Shown here piece by piece: positions 8,127 to 15,825 of a stretch of DNA of 64,000 nt (position 1 is the stretch's first letter; each line of letters opens with the position of its first letter). The notes beneath the pieces are model-generated. The model was not told the origin of the DNA and did no database searches. It saw only the letters and a program-made list of their open reading frames with translations. This DNA comes from Kineococcus terrestris (GTDB lineage: Bacteria > Actinomycetota > Actinomycetes > Actinomycetales > Kineococcaceae): assembly GCF_041020765.1 (NCBI RefSeq), contig NZ_JBEUEJ010000010.1. One strand, written 5' to 3'. A program made the translations under genes and the position numbers.

Positions 8127-8552
8127 TCAGCCGCGGAAGGGCGGCGGCGGGACGGCCAGCGTGGCGCGCGGCAGGTCGGCCAGCCGCAGCCCGCCGTGCC
8201 CGAGGGCCTCGTCGCACAGCGACTCCACGCTCCAGCCGAGCTGGCTGCCGAACAGCGTCACCGTCACGCGGTAGATGGTGATCTCGTACTTGGTCGGGGT
8301 GCCGTAGGCGACGTGGACGCGGCCGATGAGCTCGGCACCGGCGGCGTTGTCCGGCCCGTTCCACGGGCGGTCCCAGCGCGTCCACAGCGACGGGCCGGCC
8401 TGCCAGACACCACCGTTGGTCACGTCCCGCAGCGCGAGCTCGACGAGGACGGAGCGGGCCGCCTCCTCGGGCACGATGGCGGCCGGGCGGATGACCTCCG
8501 AGACCTCGCCCGCGGCGCGGGCCGCGGGCGCGGCGGTGTGCTGGTCGTCCAC
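8127..8552 (-). CDS. Conserved actinobacterial hypothetical protein adjacent to DUF3145
   Basis: 141 residues from the GTG at 8552-8550, with AGAGGAC about nine bases upstream. After a ~25-residue variable start the protein is strongly patterned: ARSVLVELALRDVTNGG, a Trp-rich WQAGPSLWTRWDRPWNG segment, then VHVAYGTPTKYEITIYRVTVT. This suggests a small beta-rich soluble domain. It has no cysteine cluster, signal or membrane segment apart from one lone Cys near residue ~115. I recall the same family divergently placed next to DUF3145 genes in other actinobacteria; the function is unknown. Confidence 0.7.
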   Translation of the reverse strand: MDDQHTAAPAARAAGEVSEVIRPAAIVPEEAARSVLVELALRDVTNGGVWQAGPSLWTRWDRPWNGPDNAAGAELIGRVHVAYGTPTKYEITIYRVTVTLFGSQLGWSVESLCDEALGHGGLRLADLPRATLAVPPPPFRG

Positions 8553-8833
8553 AGCGGGTCGTCCTCTCGTCGTGCCGGCGGTCTCGGTGGGTCCTCGGCA
8601 GCGCGGGACGCGACCTTGAGCCGCGGTCCGGCGCCGTCGCGGTGGCCGTCCCCGGCGGTCCGGGCGTGGAGATCTCGTGCACGGACGTGGACGGTGAGCG
8701 ACGTCTGGGGCATGATGTCCCCGTACGAGGAGTACGCCGTGTAGTTGGCACGTCACTGATGGACACAGCTGGTCGACCTGTCGCCGTGGGGCCGTAGGGG
8801 AAGACGTCCCCCACCGACGCAGAGGAGAACGGC
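8553..8833. promoter_or_regulatory. Divergent control region between the 8127 gene and DUF3145
   Basis: This 281-base gap has two short inverted repeats: CGTAC-GAGGA-GTACG (8722-8736) and GGGGA-AGACG-TCCCC (8797-8811), the latter 22 bases before the DUF3145 ATG. I could not fix -35/-10 pairs. Both divergent promoters must lie here. Confidence 0.4.
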
Positions 8834-9346
8834 ATGTCCGGTGCGACCACCCGCGGCGTGCTCTTCGTGCACTCCGCACCGCGCGCGCTGGTGCCCCACA
8901 TCGAGTGGGCAGCGGGCGGGGTCCTCGGCGTGCGCGCGTCCCTGGACTGGACGCTGCAGCCGGTGGCCGCGGGCTGCCTGCGCGCCGAGCTGAGCTGGCA
9001 GGCGCCGCAGGGCACGGGAGCCCGGCTCGCCTCCGCGCTGCGCGGGTGGTCGCACCTGCGCTTCGAGGTCACCGAGGAGCCCAGCCAGGGCTGCGACGGC
9101 GGCCGCTGGAGCCACACGCCGTCCCTGGGCATCTTCCACGCCGTCACCGACGTCCACGGCAACGTGCAGGTCCCCGAGGACCGCGTCCACGCCGCCCTCG
9201 ACCTGCTCTCCGGCCCGCACGCCGACCCGGCCGCCGCCCGCCGCGCGCTGGAGCTGGCCGTCGGCGAGGCCTGGGACCGCGAGCTGGAGGCGTTCCGCCA
9301 CGCCGGGGACGACACCCCCGTGCGCTGGCTGCACCAAGTCGGCTGA
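8834..9346 (+). CDS. DUF3145 family protein
   Basis: 170 residues with AGGAGA five bases before the ATG. It opens with TRGVLFVHSAPRALVPHIEWA and contains VTEEPSQGCDGGRWSHTPSLGIFHAVTD split over the middle third, a pattern I know as the actinobacteria-specific DUF3145. No enzymatic motif or membrane span is visible. Its position beside the fabD-fabH-acpP-fabF operon is conserved in actinomycetes, which hints at a link with lipid metabolism, but this is association only. The final two codons and stop are the first unit of a 12-base tandem repeat that continues past the gene. Confidence 0.85.
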   Translation: MSGATTRGVLFVHSAPRALVPHIEWAAGGVLGVRASLDWTLQPVAAGCLRAELSWQAPQGTGARLASALRGWSHLRFEVTEEPSQGCDGGRWSHTPSLGIFHAVTDVHGNVQVPEDRVHAALDLLSGPHADPAAARRALELAVGEAWDRELEAFRHAGDDTPVRWLHQVG

Positions 9347-9383
9347 GAGGTCGGCTGAGAGGTCGGCCGACAGGTCGGCTGAG
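9338..9383. repeat. 12-base tandem repeat across the DUF3145 stop codon
   Basis: Nearly four copies of a 12-base unit (gtcggctgagag; the third copy is diverged to gtcggccgacag) start inside the last codons of DUF3145 and extend into the spacer. Each of the first two units carries TGA in the same frame, so the repeat duplicates the stop codon. Confidence 0.8.
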
Positions 9384-9453
9384 CCCGGCGGCCCCGGTGC
9401 GGGGGGCCGCCACCACCGGGCCGGCGCGGTCGCGGACCGCGGGCCCGGACGCG

Positions 9454-9491
9454 CGGAGGCCCGCGCCCCGGGGAAGGGGCGCGGGCCTCCG
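9454..9491. terminator. Bidirectional terminator between DUF3145 and fabF
   Basis: Perfect 16-base arms (9454-9469 and 9476-9491) with a six-base loop, followed by TT, lie between the two converging genes 19 bases from the fabF stop. Confidence 0.75.
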
Positions 9492-9510
9492 TTGCGGACC
9501 GCCGGCCGGC

Positions 9511-10761
9511 TCAGACCGAGCGCAGCACCAGGCTCACGTTGTGCCCGCCGAAGCCGAAGGCGTTGTTCAGCCCGATGAGCGGGCCCTCGCCCGGCAGCGG
9601 CCGCGGGTCCTTGCGCACGACGTCCAGCGTCACCTCGGGGTCGAGGTCGTCCACGTTGATCGTCGGCGGGGCCAGCCGCTCGCGCAGCGCCAGGATCGTC
9701 AGGATGCTCTCCACGGCGCCGGCCGCGCCCAGCAGGTGCCCGGTCATCGACTTGGTCGCCGAGACCGCGATCCCGTCCGCCGCCGGCCCCAGGGCCAGCC
9801 GCAGGCCGCGGTCCTCGGCCACGTCACCGGCCGGGGTGGAGGTGGCGTGCGCGTTGACGTGCGCCAGGTCGCCCGGGGCCAGGTCCGCGGCCGCCAGGGC
9901 GTCCTTCACCGCGCGGCTGACGCCCGCGCCCGCCGGCTCCGGCGCCGCCACGTGGTGGGCGTCGGCGGACAGGCCCGCGCCCAGCAGCTCGGCGTGCACG
10001 CGCGCGCCGCGCGCGCGGGCGTGCTCCTCGGACTCCAGCACCACGATGCCCGCCCCCTCGCCGAGCACGAACCCGTCGCGCTGGGTGTCGAAGGGGCGCG
10101 AGGCGCGCGCCGGGTCCTCGTTGCGCCGCGACAGGGCGTGCATGGCCGCGAAGGAGGCGATGGGCAGCGGGTGGATCGCCGCCTCGGTGCCGCCGGCGAT
10201 GACCATGTCCGCGCGCCCGGAGCGGATCATGTCCGCGCCGTAGGCCAGCGCCTCGGCGCCCGAGGCGCAGGCGCTGACGGGCGTGTGCGCACCGGCGCGG
10301 GCGGTGAACTCCAGGCTGATCGCCGACGTGGGCCCGTTGCCCATGAGCATCGGCACCGTCAGCGGCAGGACGCGGCGCGCGCCCTTCTCCCTGAGCGTGT
10401 CGTAGGCCGTCAGCAGCGTCCAGATGCCGCCGATGCCGGTGGCGACCACGGAGGCCAGGCGCAGCGGGTCCACCTCGGGGGTGCCGGCGTCGGCCCACGC
10501 CTCGCGCGCGGCGATGACGGCGAACTGCTGCGAGGGGTCCAGGCGCTTGACCTCGCGGCGCTCCAGGACGTCCTCGGCCGGGACGGCGGCCTGCGCGCCG
10601 AAGGTGATCGGCAGGTCGAACTCGGAGGTCCAGGGGCCCTGCAGGGTGCGGGCGCCGGAACGCCCGGCCAGCACGGCCTCCCACGTCGAGGCGACGTCGC
10701 CACCCAGCGGTGTCGTCGCTCCCAGTCCGGTGACGACGACGCGGCGAGCGGTCGTGGTCAT
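9511..10761 (-). CDS. fabF: Beta-ketoacyl-ACP synthase II
   Basis: 416 residues. It condenses malonyl-ACP with acyl-ACP in the elongation cycle of type II fatty-acid synthesis. The nucleophile is C165 (SACASGAEA). The two active-site histidines are in NAHATSTPAGD and SMTGHLLGAAGA, and GFGGHNVSLVL closes the thiolase fold. The start ATG at 10761 follows AAGGAG at about ten bases. Last gene of fabD-fabH-acpP-fabF; 85 bases separate it from acpP. The transcript ends at the hairpin 9454-9491. The family is well conserved and the call is firm. Confidence 0.95.
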   Translation of the reverse strand: MTTTARRVVVTGLGATTPLGGDVASTWEAVLAGRSGARTLQGPWTSEFDLPITFGAQAAVPAEDVLERREVKRLDPSQQFAVIAAREAWADAGTPEVDPLRLASVVATGIGGIWTLLTAYDTLREKGARRVLPLTVPMLMGNGPTSAISLEFTARAGAHTPVSACASGAEALAYGADMIRSGRADMVIAGGTEAAIHPLPIASFAAMHALSRRNEDPARASRPFDTQRDGFVLGEGAGIVVLESEEHARARGARVHAELLGAGLSADAHHVAAPEPAGAGVSRAVKDALAAADLAPGDLAHVNAHATSTPAGDVAEDRGLRLALGPAADGIAVSATKSMTGHLLGAAGAVESILTILALRERLAPPTINVDDLDPEVTLDVVRKDPRPLPGEGPLIGLNNAFGFGGHNVSLVLRSV

Positions 10762-10846
10762 GGTCGGTCAACTCCTTCGAAGCGGTGGCGGGTGCCGGTC
10801 GCGGTAGGGGTGCCGGCCGGCCCTCGCGGGCCGGCCGGCGGCGGGC

Positions 10847-11092
10847 TCAGCCCTGGGCCTGGGAGATGTAGGCGACGGCGTCGCCGACGGTGCGCAGGTT
10901 CTTCACGTCCTCGTCGGGGATGCGGACGCCGAACTTCTCCTCGCAGTTCACGACGATCGTCATCATCGACAGCGAGTCGATGTCCAGGTCGTCGGTGAAG
11001 GACTTGTCGGCCTGCACGCTGTCGGTGGGCAGGCCCGTCTCCTCGTTCACGATCTCGGCGAGACCGCTGAGGATCTCCTGCTCACTGGCCAT
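10847..11092 (-). CDS. acpP: Acyl carrier protein
   Basis: 81 residues, acidic and of normal ACP length. The phosphopantetheine attachment serine is S40 in DIDSLSMM. GAAGGAG stands six bases before the ATG at 11092-11090. It carries growing acyl chains between FabH, FabF and FabD partners, whose genes flank it in the same operon. The 146-base gap upstream to fabH is GC-rich and may hold a processing site or an extra promoter, since ACP is usually needed in excess of the enzymes, but I see no clear hexamers. Confidence 0.95.
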   Translation of the reverse strand: MASEQEILSGLAEIVNEETGLPTDSVQADKSFTDDLDIDSLSMMTIVVNCEEKFGVRIPDEDVKNLRTVGDAVAYISQAQG

Positions 11093-11238
11093 GCGTCGCT
11101 CCTTCGTCGTCCGGGCGCCGGAACCTCCGGCGCCCACCTCGTCCTGGGCGCGGGGCCCGCGGCCCCAGGTCTGCGGTCCGTCCCCGGTGGGGCGGGCCGG
11201 TCCGCGCGCCGCGCCCCCGGCGGGGGCGCGGCCGGTCC

Positions 11239-12279
11239 TCACGGCAGGCGCACCACCTGCGCGGCGTACGACAGGCCCGCGCCGTAGCCGATGAACAGCG
11301 CCAGCCCGCCCGAGGGGGCGTGCCCGTCGGCCACGGCCCGCTCCACGGCCAGCGGCACCGAGGCCGCCGACGTGTTGCCCATGTCGACGATGTCGCGGGC
11401 CACGTGCACCGACTCCGGCAGCTTCAGCTGCTTGACCATCGCGTCGATGATGCGCGCGTTGGCCTGGTGGGGCACGAAGACGTCCAGCTGGTCGGCGGTG
11501 ATCCCCGCCGCGTCCATCGCCTGCTGGGCCACCGGCGCCATCTGCCACACCGCCCAGCGGAAGACCGACTGGCCCTGCTGCTCCAGGTACGGCCAGCGGG
11601 CCGGGTCCTGCGCGGCGGCCTCGGCGGCCACCGGGTCCACGGCGGCCGGCTGGCGCAGGTCCAGCCAGGAGTGCTTGGAGCGGATCGCGTCGGCCTGGCC
11701 CCCGTCGGAGCCCCACACCGTCGGGCCGATGCCCGGCTCGGCGGACGGGCCGACGACCGCGGCGCCCGCGCCGTCGGCGAACAGGAACGCCGTGGAGCGG
11801 TCGTGCTTGTCGGTGAAGTCGGACAGCTTGTCCACCCCGACGACGAGCACGTGCTCGGCGGTGCCGCCGCGCACCAGGTCGCTGGCCAGCGCCACGCCGT
11901 GGCAGAAGCCCGCGCAGCCGGCCGAGACGTCGAACGCCGCGGCCGGGGTCGCGCCCAGGCGGTCGGCGAGCACGGCGGCCGCCGCGGGCGTCTGGTACGG
12001 GTACGAGACGGTCGCGAGCACGACCGCGTCGACGTCGGAGCCGGTCAGCCCCGCCGCGGCCAGCGCCTTGGCGGAGGCGTCCTCGCTCATGTCGACGACC
12101 GAGACGTCCTCCGCGGCCCAGCGGCGGGTGCGGATGCCGGTGCGCTGCTGGATCCACTCGTCGGAGGAGTCGATCCAGGTGCACACCTCGGCGTTGTCGA
12201 TGACGCGCGGCGGGCGGTGGGCGCCGAAGCCCAGGATCCGCGCCTCGCGCGTCGGGGCGGTCGTGATCCGGACCGTCAC
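11239..12279 (-). CDS. fabH: Beta-ketoacyl-ACP synthase III
   Basis: 346 residues from a GTG at 12279-12277, chosen because AGGAGGT lies six to seven bases upstream and because GTGA overlaps the fabD stop. It starts fatty-acid synthesis by condensing acyl-CoA with malonyl-ACP; in actinomycetes it often prefers branched primers. The triad is intact: C122 (SAGCAGFC), His in VPHQANARI and Asn in DMGNTSAAS. Its branched-chain primers would come from the valine/leucine/isoleucine pathway, several genes of which are in this window. Confidence 0.95.
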   Translation of the reverse strand: MTVRITTAPTREARILGFGAHRPPRVIDNAEVCTWIDSSDEWIQQRTGIRTRRWAAEDVSVVDMSEDASAKALAAAGLTGSDVDAVVLATVSYPYQTPAAAAVLADRLGATPAAAFDVSAGCAGFCHGVALASDLVRGGTAEHVLVVGVDKLSDFTDKHDRSTAFLFADGAGAAVVGPSAEPGIGPTVWGSDGGQADAIRSKHSWLDLRQPAAVDPVAAEAAAQDPARWPYLEQQGQSVFRWAVWQMAPVAQQAMDAAGITADQLDVFVPHQANARIIDAMVKQLKLPESVHVARDIVDMGNTSAASVPLAVERAVADGHAPSGGLALFIGYGAGLSYAAQVVRLP

Positions 12280-13277
12280 GGGCCCACCTCCTGCGGTGTC
12301 TGCTGCGTCTGCTGCTGCGTCTGCTGCTGCGTCGGGGCGGTCGCCGTGGCGCCGCCGTGGTCGGCGACGAGCGTACGGGCCCTCTCGAGGTCCTCCGGCG
12401 TGCGCAGCGCGAGCGTCTCCACGCCCTTCAGCTGCCGCTTGGCCAGGTTGACCAGGGTGCCGGCGGGCGCCAGCTCCACGAGCGCGGTGACGCCCAGGCG
12501 CGCGAACGCCTCCGTGCACAGGTCCCAGCGCACGGGCCGGCTGACCTGCGCCACCAGCCGGCGCAGCAGCTCGCGGCCGTCGGTGACCAGCGCGCCGTCG
12601 GCGTTGGCGGCCACCGGCACGGCCGCCGTGCCCGGCTCCAGCCCCGCTGCCAGCGCCTCCAGCGTCCCCACGGCCGGGGCCATGTGCTCGGTGTGGAAGG
12701 CACCGGCCACCTGCAGCGGCACCACGCGCGCCTTCGCGGGCGGCTCGGCGCGCAGCGCCTCCAGGGCCTCCAGCGTCCCCGCCGCCACGACCTGCCCGCC
12801 GCCGTTGGCGTTGGCCGCGCTCAGCCCGTGCCGGGCCAGCGCGGCGGCGACCTCCTCGGGGTCGCCGCCCAGGACGGCCGACATGCCGGTGGGGCGCTGC
12901 GCGGCCGCCGCGGCCATCGCCCGCCCGCGCTCGCGCACCAGGACGAAGGCCTGCTCGGGGCTCAGGACCCCGGCCGCCGCCGCGGCCGTCAGCTCGCCGA
13001 CGGAGTGGCCCGCGACCGCCCCCGCCGCCGCGGCCAGCTCGGCGGGGGAGGCGAACAGCTCGCGCAGGGCCAGCAGGCCGCCGGCGACGATGAGGGGCTG
13101 GGCGACCGCCGTGTCGCGCAGGGTGTCGGCGTCGGAGACCGTCCCGTGCGCCACGAGGTCGCTGCCGACGACGGCGGAGGCCCAGCGCAGCCGGTCGGCG
13201 GCGCCGGGCAGCTCCAGCCACGGCGCGAGGAACCCGGGGGCCTGCGACCCCTGGCCGGGGAAGACGATGACGAGCAC
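12276..13277 (-). CDS. fabD: Malonyl-CoA:ACP malonyltransferase
   Basis: 333 residues from a GTG at 13277-13275 with GGGGGAGG about nine bases upstream. It loads malonyl groups onto AcpP. The nucleophile is S92 in GHSVGE, the substrate arginine lies in VRERGRAMA, and the active-site histidine is in GAFHTEHM. FPGQGSQAPG marks the N-terminus. Unusual: the last ~18 residues are a Gln/Thr tail (TQQQ repeats) encoded by a small tandem repeat and absent from ordinary FabD. First gene of the fab operon; its promoter overlaps the stop codon of the upstream regulator. Confidence 0.93.
   Translation of the reverse strand: MLVIVFPGQGSQAPGFLAPWLELPGAADRLRWASAVVGSDLVAHGTVSDADTLRDTAVAQPLIVAGGLLALRELFASPAELAAAAGAVAGHSVGELTAAAAAGVLSPEQAFVLVRERGRAMAAAAAQRPTGMSAVLGGDPEEVAAALARHGLSAANANGGGQVVAAGTLEALEALRAEPPAKARVVPLQVAGAFHTEHMAPAVGTLEALAAGLEPGTAAVPVAANADGALVTDGRELLRRLVAQVSRPVRWDLCTEAFARLGVTALVELAPAGTLVNLAKRQLKGVETLALRTPEDLERARTLVADHGGATATAPTQQQTQQQTQQTPQEVGP
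12290..12334. repeat. Short tandem repeat encoding the TQQQ tail of FabD
   Basis: On the plus strand the unit ctgctgctgcgt (12 bases) repeats about three times with small variations, giving Thr-Gln-Gln-Gln units on the minus strand. Confidence 0.75.
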
Positions 13278-13345
13278 CGGAGAAGCCTCCCCCGGACGGC
13301 GGGCCGGGGGCGGTCACGACGCTCACCGACTTCACCGCCCCGCTT

Positions 13346-13365
13346 TGTGGGAAACCTACAGACCG
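13346..13365 (-). promoter_or_regulatory. Probable fabD operon promoter overlapping the fasR-like stop codon
   Basis: Minus-strand TAGGTT (13358-13353) is the best -10 in the 78-base gap, and its TAG is the stop codon of the upstream regulator gene. The surrounding stretch is the only A/T-richer patch in the area. The leader to the fabD GTG would be about 70 bases. Confidence 0.45.
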
Positions 13366-14918
13366 GGGCCGTCGGCGGCCGGTCTGCCCCCACGCCGGGT
13401 GAGCGAACGTGCGCCCCGCGTCACCGCCGGGCGGGCCGGTGCGGCCACCGCCGCAGCCCGCGGCTCCTCCCGCGCCGGTGGCACCGCGGCCGGTGGCGGG
13501 GCCGGCGCGGCGGCCGCGGGCGGCTCCGCGAGCCGGCCCAGCGCCACCGCCGTCTGCAGCACCCAGCGCTCGCGCGGGACGGTCGGCGTCCACCCGCACA
13601 CCTCCCCGACGCGCCGCAGCCGGTAGCGCACCGTGTTGGCGTGCACGAACAGCTCGCGCGCGCACGCCTCCAGCGATCCGCCGGAGGCCAGGTAGGCCGT
13701 CAGCGTCTCCAGCAGCGCGCCGCCCGCCGCCGCCAGCGGCCGGTAGGCCCGGTCCACCAGCGCGCGGCGCGCCGTCGCGTCCCCCGACAGCGCGCGCTCG
13801 GGCAGCAGGTCGTCGGCCAGCACCGGCCGCGGCGCCTCCGGCCAGGCGCGCGCCGCCACGGCGCCCGCCAGCGCCGCGCGCGCCGAGCGGGCCGCCACCG
13901 GCAGCGAGGCCACCGTCGGGCCGACCACCACCGGGCCCGCGCCGAACTCCGACTCCGCCAGCCGCGCCGCCGTCGCCAGCGCGTCCGGCACCCCGGACAG
14001 GACGACCACCAGCCGCTCGCCCTGCACGCCGACCAGCGCCTCACCGCCCGCGGCGCGCGCCACCCGCCGCACCCGCGGCACGACCCCGGCGGCCGCCACG
14101 TCGCCCGAGGCGCCGATCACGACGGCCGTGGCGGCGTCCAGCGTCCAGCCCAGCGCGGCCGCGCGGGAGGCGATGACCTCCTCGCCGTCCCCGCGCAGCA
14201 CGGCGTCCACCACGAGCGCCTCCAGCCGCGCGTCCCACGCCCCGCGCGACTCGGCGGCCCGCGCGTAGACGGCCGCGGCGGCGAAGGCGACCTCGCGCGA
14301 GTAGCGCAGCAGCGCCTGGCGCACCGCGACCAGCTCCGCGGCGTCGACCGGGGCCCCCGCCGCGGACCCCGCGGACCCCGCGGCGCCCGCCGCACCGGCC
14401 GGGAGCGCCGGGTCGGCGCTGGCGCGCAGCACGTCGTCCACGCCCTCCTCGACGACGGTGATGGCCGTGCGCACCAGCTCCACCGTCTGCTGCAGCGTCA
14501 CGGTGCGGGTCAGCTCCCGCGGCGCGGTGCCGAACACGGCGGTGCCCGCCAGCAGGTCCGGGTCGGGGTCGCTGAGCCAGCGGATGAAGTCGGTGAACCC
14601 GGCCTGGGCCACCAGCCCCACCCAGGAGCGCTCGTCGGCCGGCAGGGCGCCGTACCAGGGCAGGCGCTCCTCCATCGCCGCCGCGATCGAGGAGGCGAAG
14701 TGCCCGGCCGCGGCCTCCAGGCGCCGCACGGTCGCCGGCGACGGCTCGGACCGGGCGGCGCTCCGGGCCGGCTCCGCGGCGGGCCCGCCGTCGGGCCCGG
14801 CACCGGGCTCGTCGGTGGCCTCGGCGGCGGGCCCGTCGGCGGCCTCGTCGGTGGTCCTGCCGACGGCCCCCGCGGTGGCCTCCCCGGTGGGCTCGGCGTC
14901 GGGCTCGTCGGCGGGCAC
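13356..14918 (-). CDS. fasR: PucR-family regulator, FasR-like activator of fatty-acid synthesis
   Basis: 520 residues from a GTG at 14918; the start is uncertain because the first ~55 residues are a low-complexity Ala/Gly/Glu/Pro stretch and no good ribosome site is seen. The middle is the usual PucR GGDEF-like region without catalytic motifs. The C-terminus is the PucR helix-turn-helix (LETLTAYLASGGSLEACARELFVHANTVRYRLRRV, here only named by its ends). In Streptomyces, FasR of this type lies upstream of fabD and activates the fab operon. The identical placement here supports the same role. Its TAG stop is one of only two in the window. Confidence 0.8.
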   Translation of the reverse strand: MPADEPDAEPTGEATAGAVGRTTDEAADGPAAEATDEPGAGPDGGPAAEPARSAARSEPSPATVRRLEAAAGHFASSIAAAMEERLPWYGALPADERSWVGLVAQAGFTDFIRWLSDPDPDLLAGTAVFGTAPRELTRTVTLQQTVELVRTAITVVEEGVDDVLRASADPALPAGAAGAAGSAGSAAGAPVDAAELVAVRQALLRYSREVAFAAAAVYARAAESRGAWDARLEALVVDAVLRGDGEEVIASRAAALGWTLDAATAVVIGASGDVAAAGVVPRVRRVARAAGGEALVGVQGERLVVVLSGVPDALATAARLAESEFGAGPVVVGPTVASLPVAARSARAALAGAVAARAWPEAPRPVLADDLLPERALSGDATARRALVDRAYRPLAAAGGALLETLTAYLASGGSLEACARELFVHANTVRYRLRRVGEVCGWTPTVPRERWVLQTAVALGRLAEPPAAAAPAPPPAAVPPAREEPRAAAVAAPARPAVTRGARSLTRRGGRPAADGPGL

Positions 14919-15135
14919 GTCCCGACACTACGCAGCGACCGGGTGGGCGGGCGCCCCCGCCGCGTCCCGGGCCGCGCCCCGGCCCGCGCCCGCGCCCCGC
15001 CCCCCGTCGCGGGGACGGGCCGCCGCGGACCCCCTGGGCTAGGGTGCCGGTGCGGCGTCCCCACGCGGGCAGGTCCTCGCGAGGACCGCGCGGAGCCGAC
15101 GGGGCACCGTGCCGAGAGGGGACGAGAGGACAGGC
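14919..15135. promoter_or_regulatory. Divergent region between fasR-like gene and the 15136 gene
   Basis: 217 bases. TAGGGT at 15040-15045 is a likely -10 for the rightward gene, giving a leader of about 85 bases. Nothing else stands out. Confidence 0.35.
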
Positions 15136-15789
15136 ATGGGACTGCTCGACCGCTGGCGCCGGCGCGGGTCCGCGCCCGACCGACCGCCCCGGCGCTCCCG
15201 CCGCCGCCCCGCCCCCGCCGCGGCGCCCGTGCGCGAGTCCGTGCTGCGCGAGCGCCTGCACGAGGACCCCAACGACCGCGAGGCCTTCGACACCCTGGTC
15301 GAGACGGTCCGCACCCGCGCCTCCGAGGCCCACGAGGGCGACGCCAGCCCCGAGGACGCCCGCACGGCCGCCGACAACGCCGTCTGGGCGCTGGCCGAGG
15401 AGCTCGCCCAGAGCCCGCGCGCCTGGCGCCCGCTGCTCGTGCTCGGGCGGCTGTCCCTGGCCGACGACCGCGAGGCGGCCCTGCGGCGCCTGGGCATCGC
15501 CGCCGAGCGCGACACCTCCGGCACCGCGCTGGCGCAGGCGCTGCAGGTGCTGCGCGAGGCCGGGATGAACGACGAGGCGCTCAGCCTCGGCGTCGGGCAC
15601 TGGCGCCCGCGCGAGCACGACCTGGAGGCCGGCCGGCACCTGGTGGCCGCCGCCATCGACGCCGGCCGCCTCGCCGAGGCCCGCCGGCACCTGAAGGCGC
15701 TGGGCGACCACCCCGACCAGGGGCGCGTCGCGCAGCTGAGCGGCGAGCTGGAGGAGGCCATCGGCCGCGCCGACCGCGACCGCCGCTGA
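15136..15789 (+). CDS. Helical-repeat (TPR-like) hypothetical protein
   Basis: 217 residues from the ATG at 15136, preceded by GAGAGGAC at about six bases; an in-frame start 27 bases earlier lacks this spacing. The first ~30 residues are very basic and Pro-rich (RRWRRRGS-type), followed by several ~35-residue helical pairs such as AWRPLLVLGRLSLADDREAA and EAGRHLVAAAIDAGRLAEA, which look like tetratricopeptide repeats. There are no cysteines and no membrane span. It is probably a scaffold or interaction protein; the function is unknown. It lies alone between divergent and convergent neighbours. Confidence 0.7.
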   Translation: MGLLDRWRRRGSAPDRPPRRSRRRPAPAAAPVRESVLRERLHEDPNDREAFDTLVETVRTRASEAHEGDASPEDARTAADNAVWALAEELAQSPRAWRPLLVLGRLSLADDREAALRRLGIAAERDTSGTALAQALQVLREAGMNDEALSLGVGHWRPREHDLEAGRHLVAAAIDAGRLAEARRHLKALGDHPDQGRVAQLSGELEEAIGRADRDRR

Positions 15790-15825
15790 CGGCGGTCCTC
15801 CGGCGGTGCCCGGGCCCGGCCGGCC

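Noticed and set aside
11239..13665. A long 808-codon frame covering fabH and extending through fabD
   Set aside because: Only the part from the GTG at 12279 encodes FabH; upstream it is the antisense-like shadow of fabD in another frame. It is not a fused protein.
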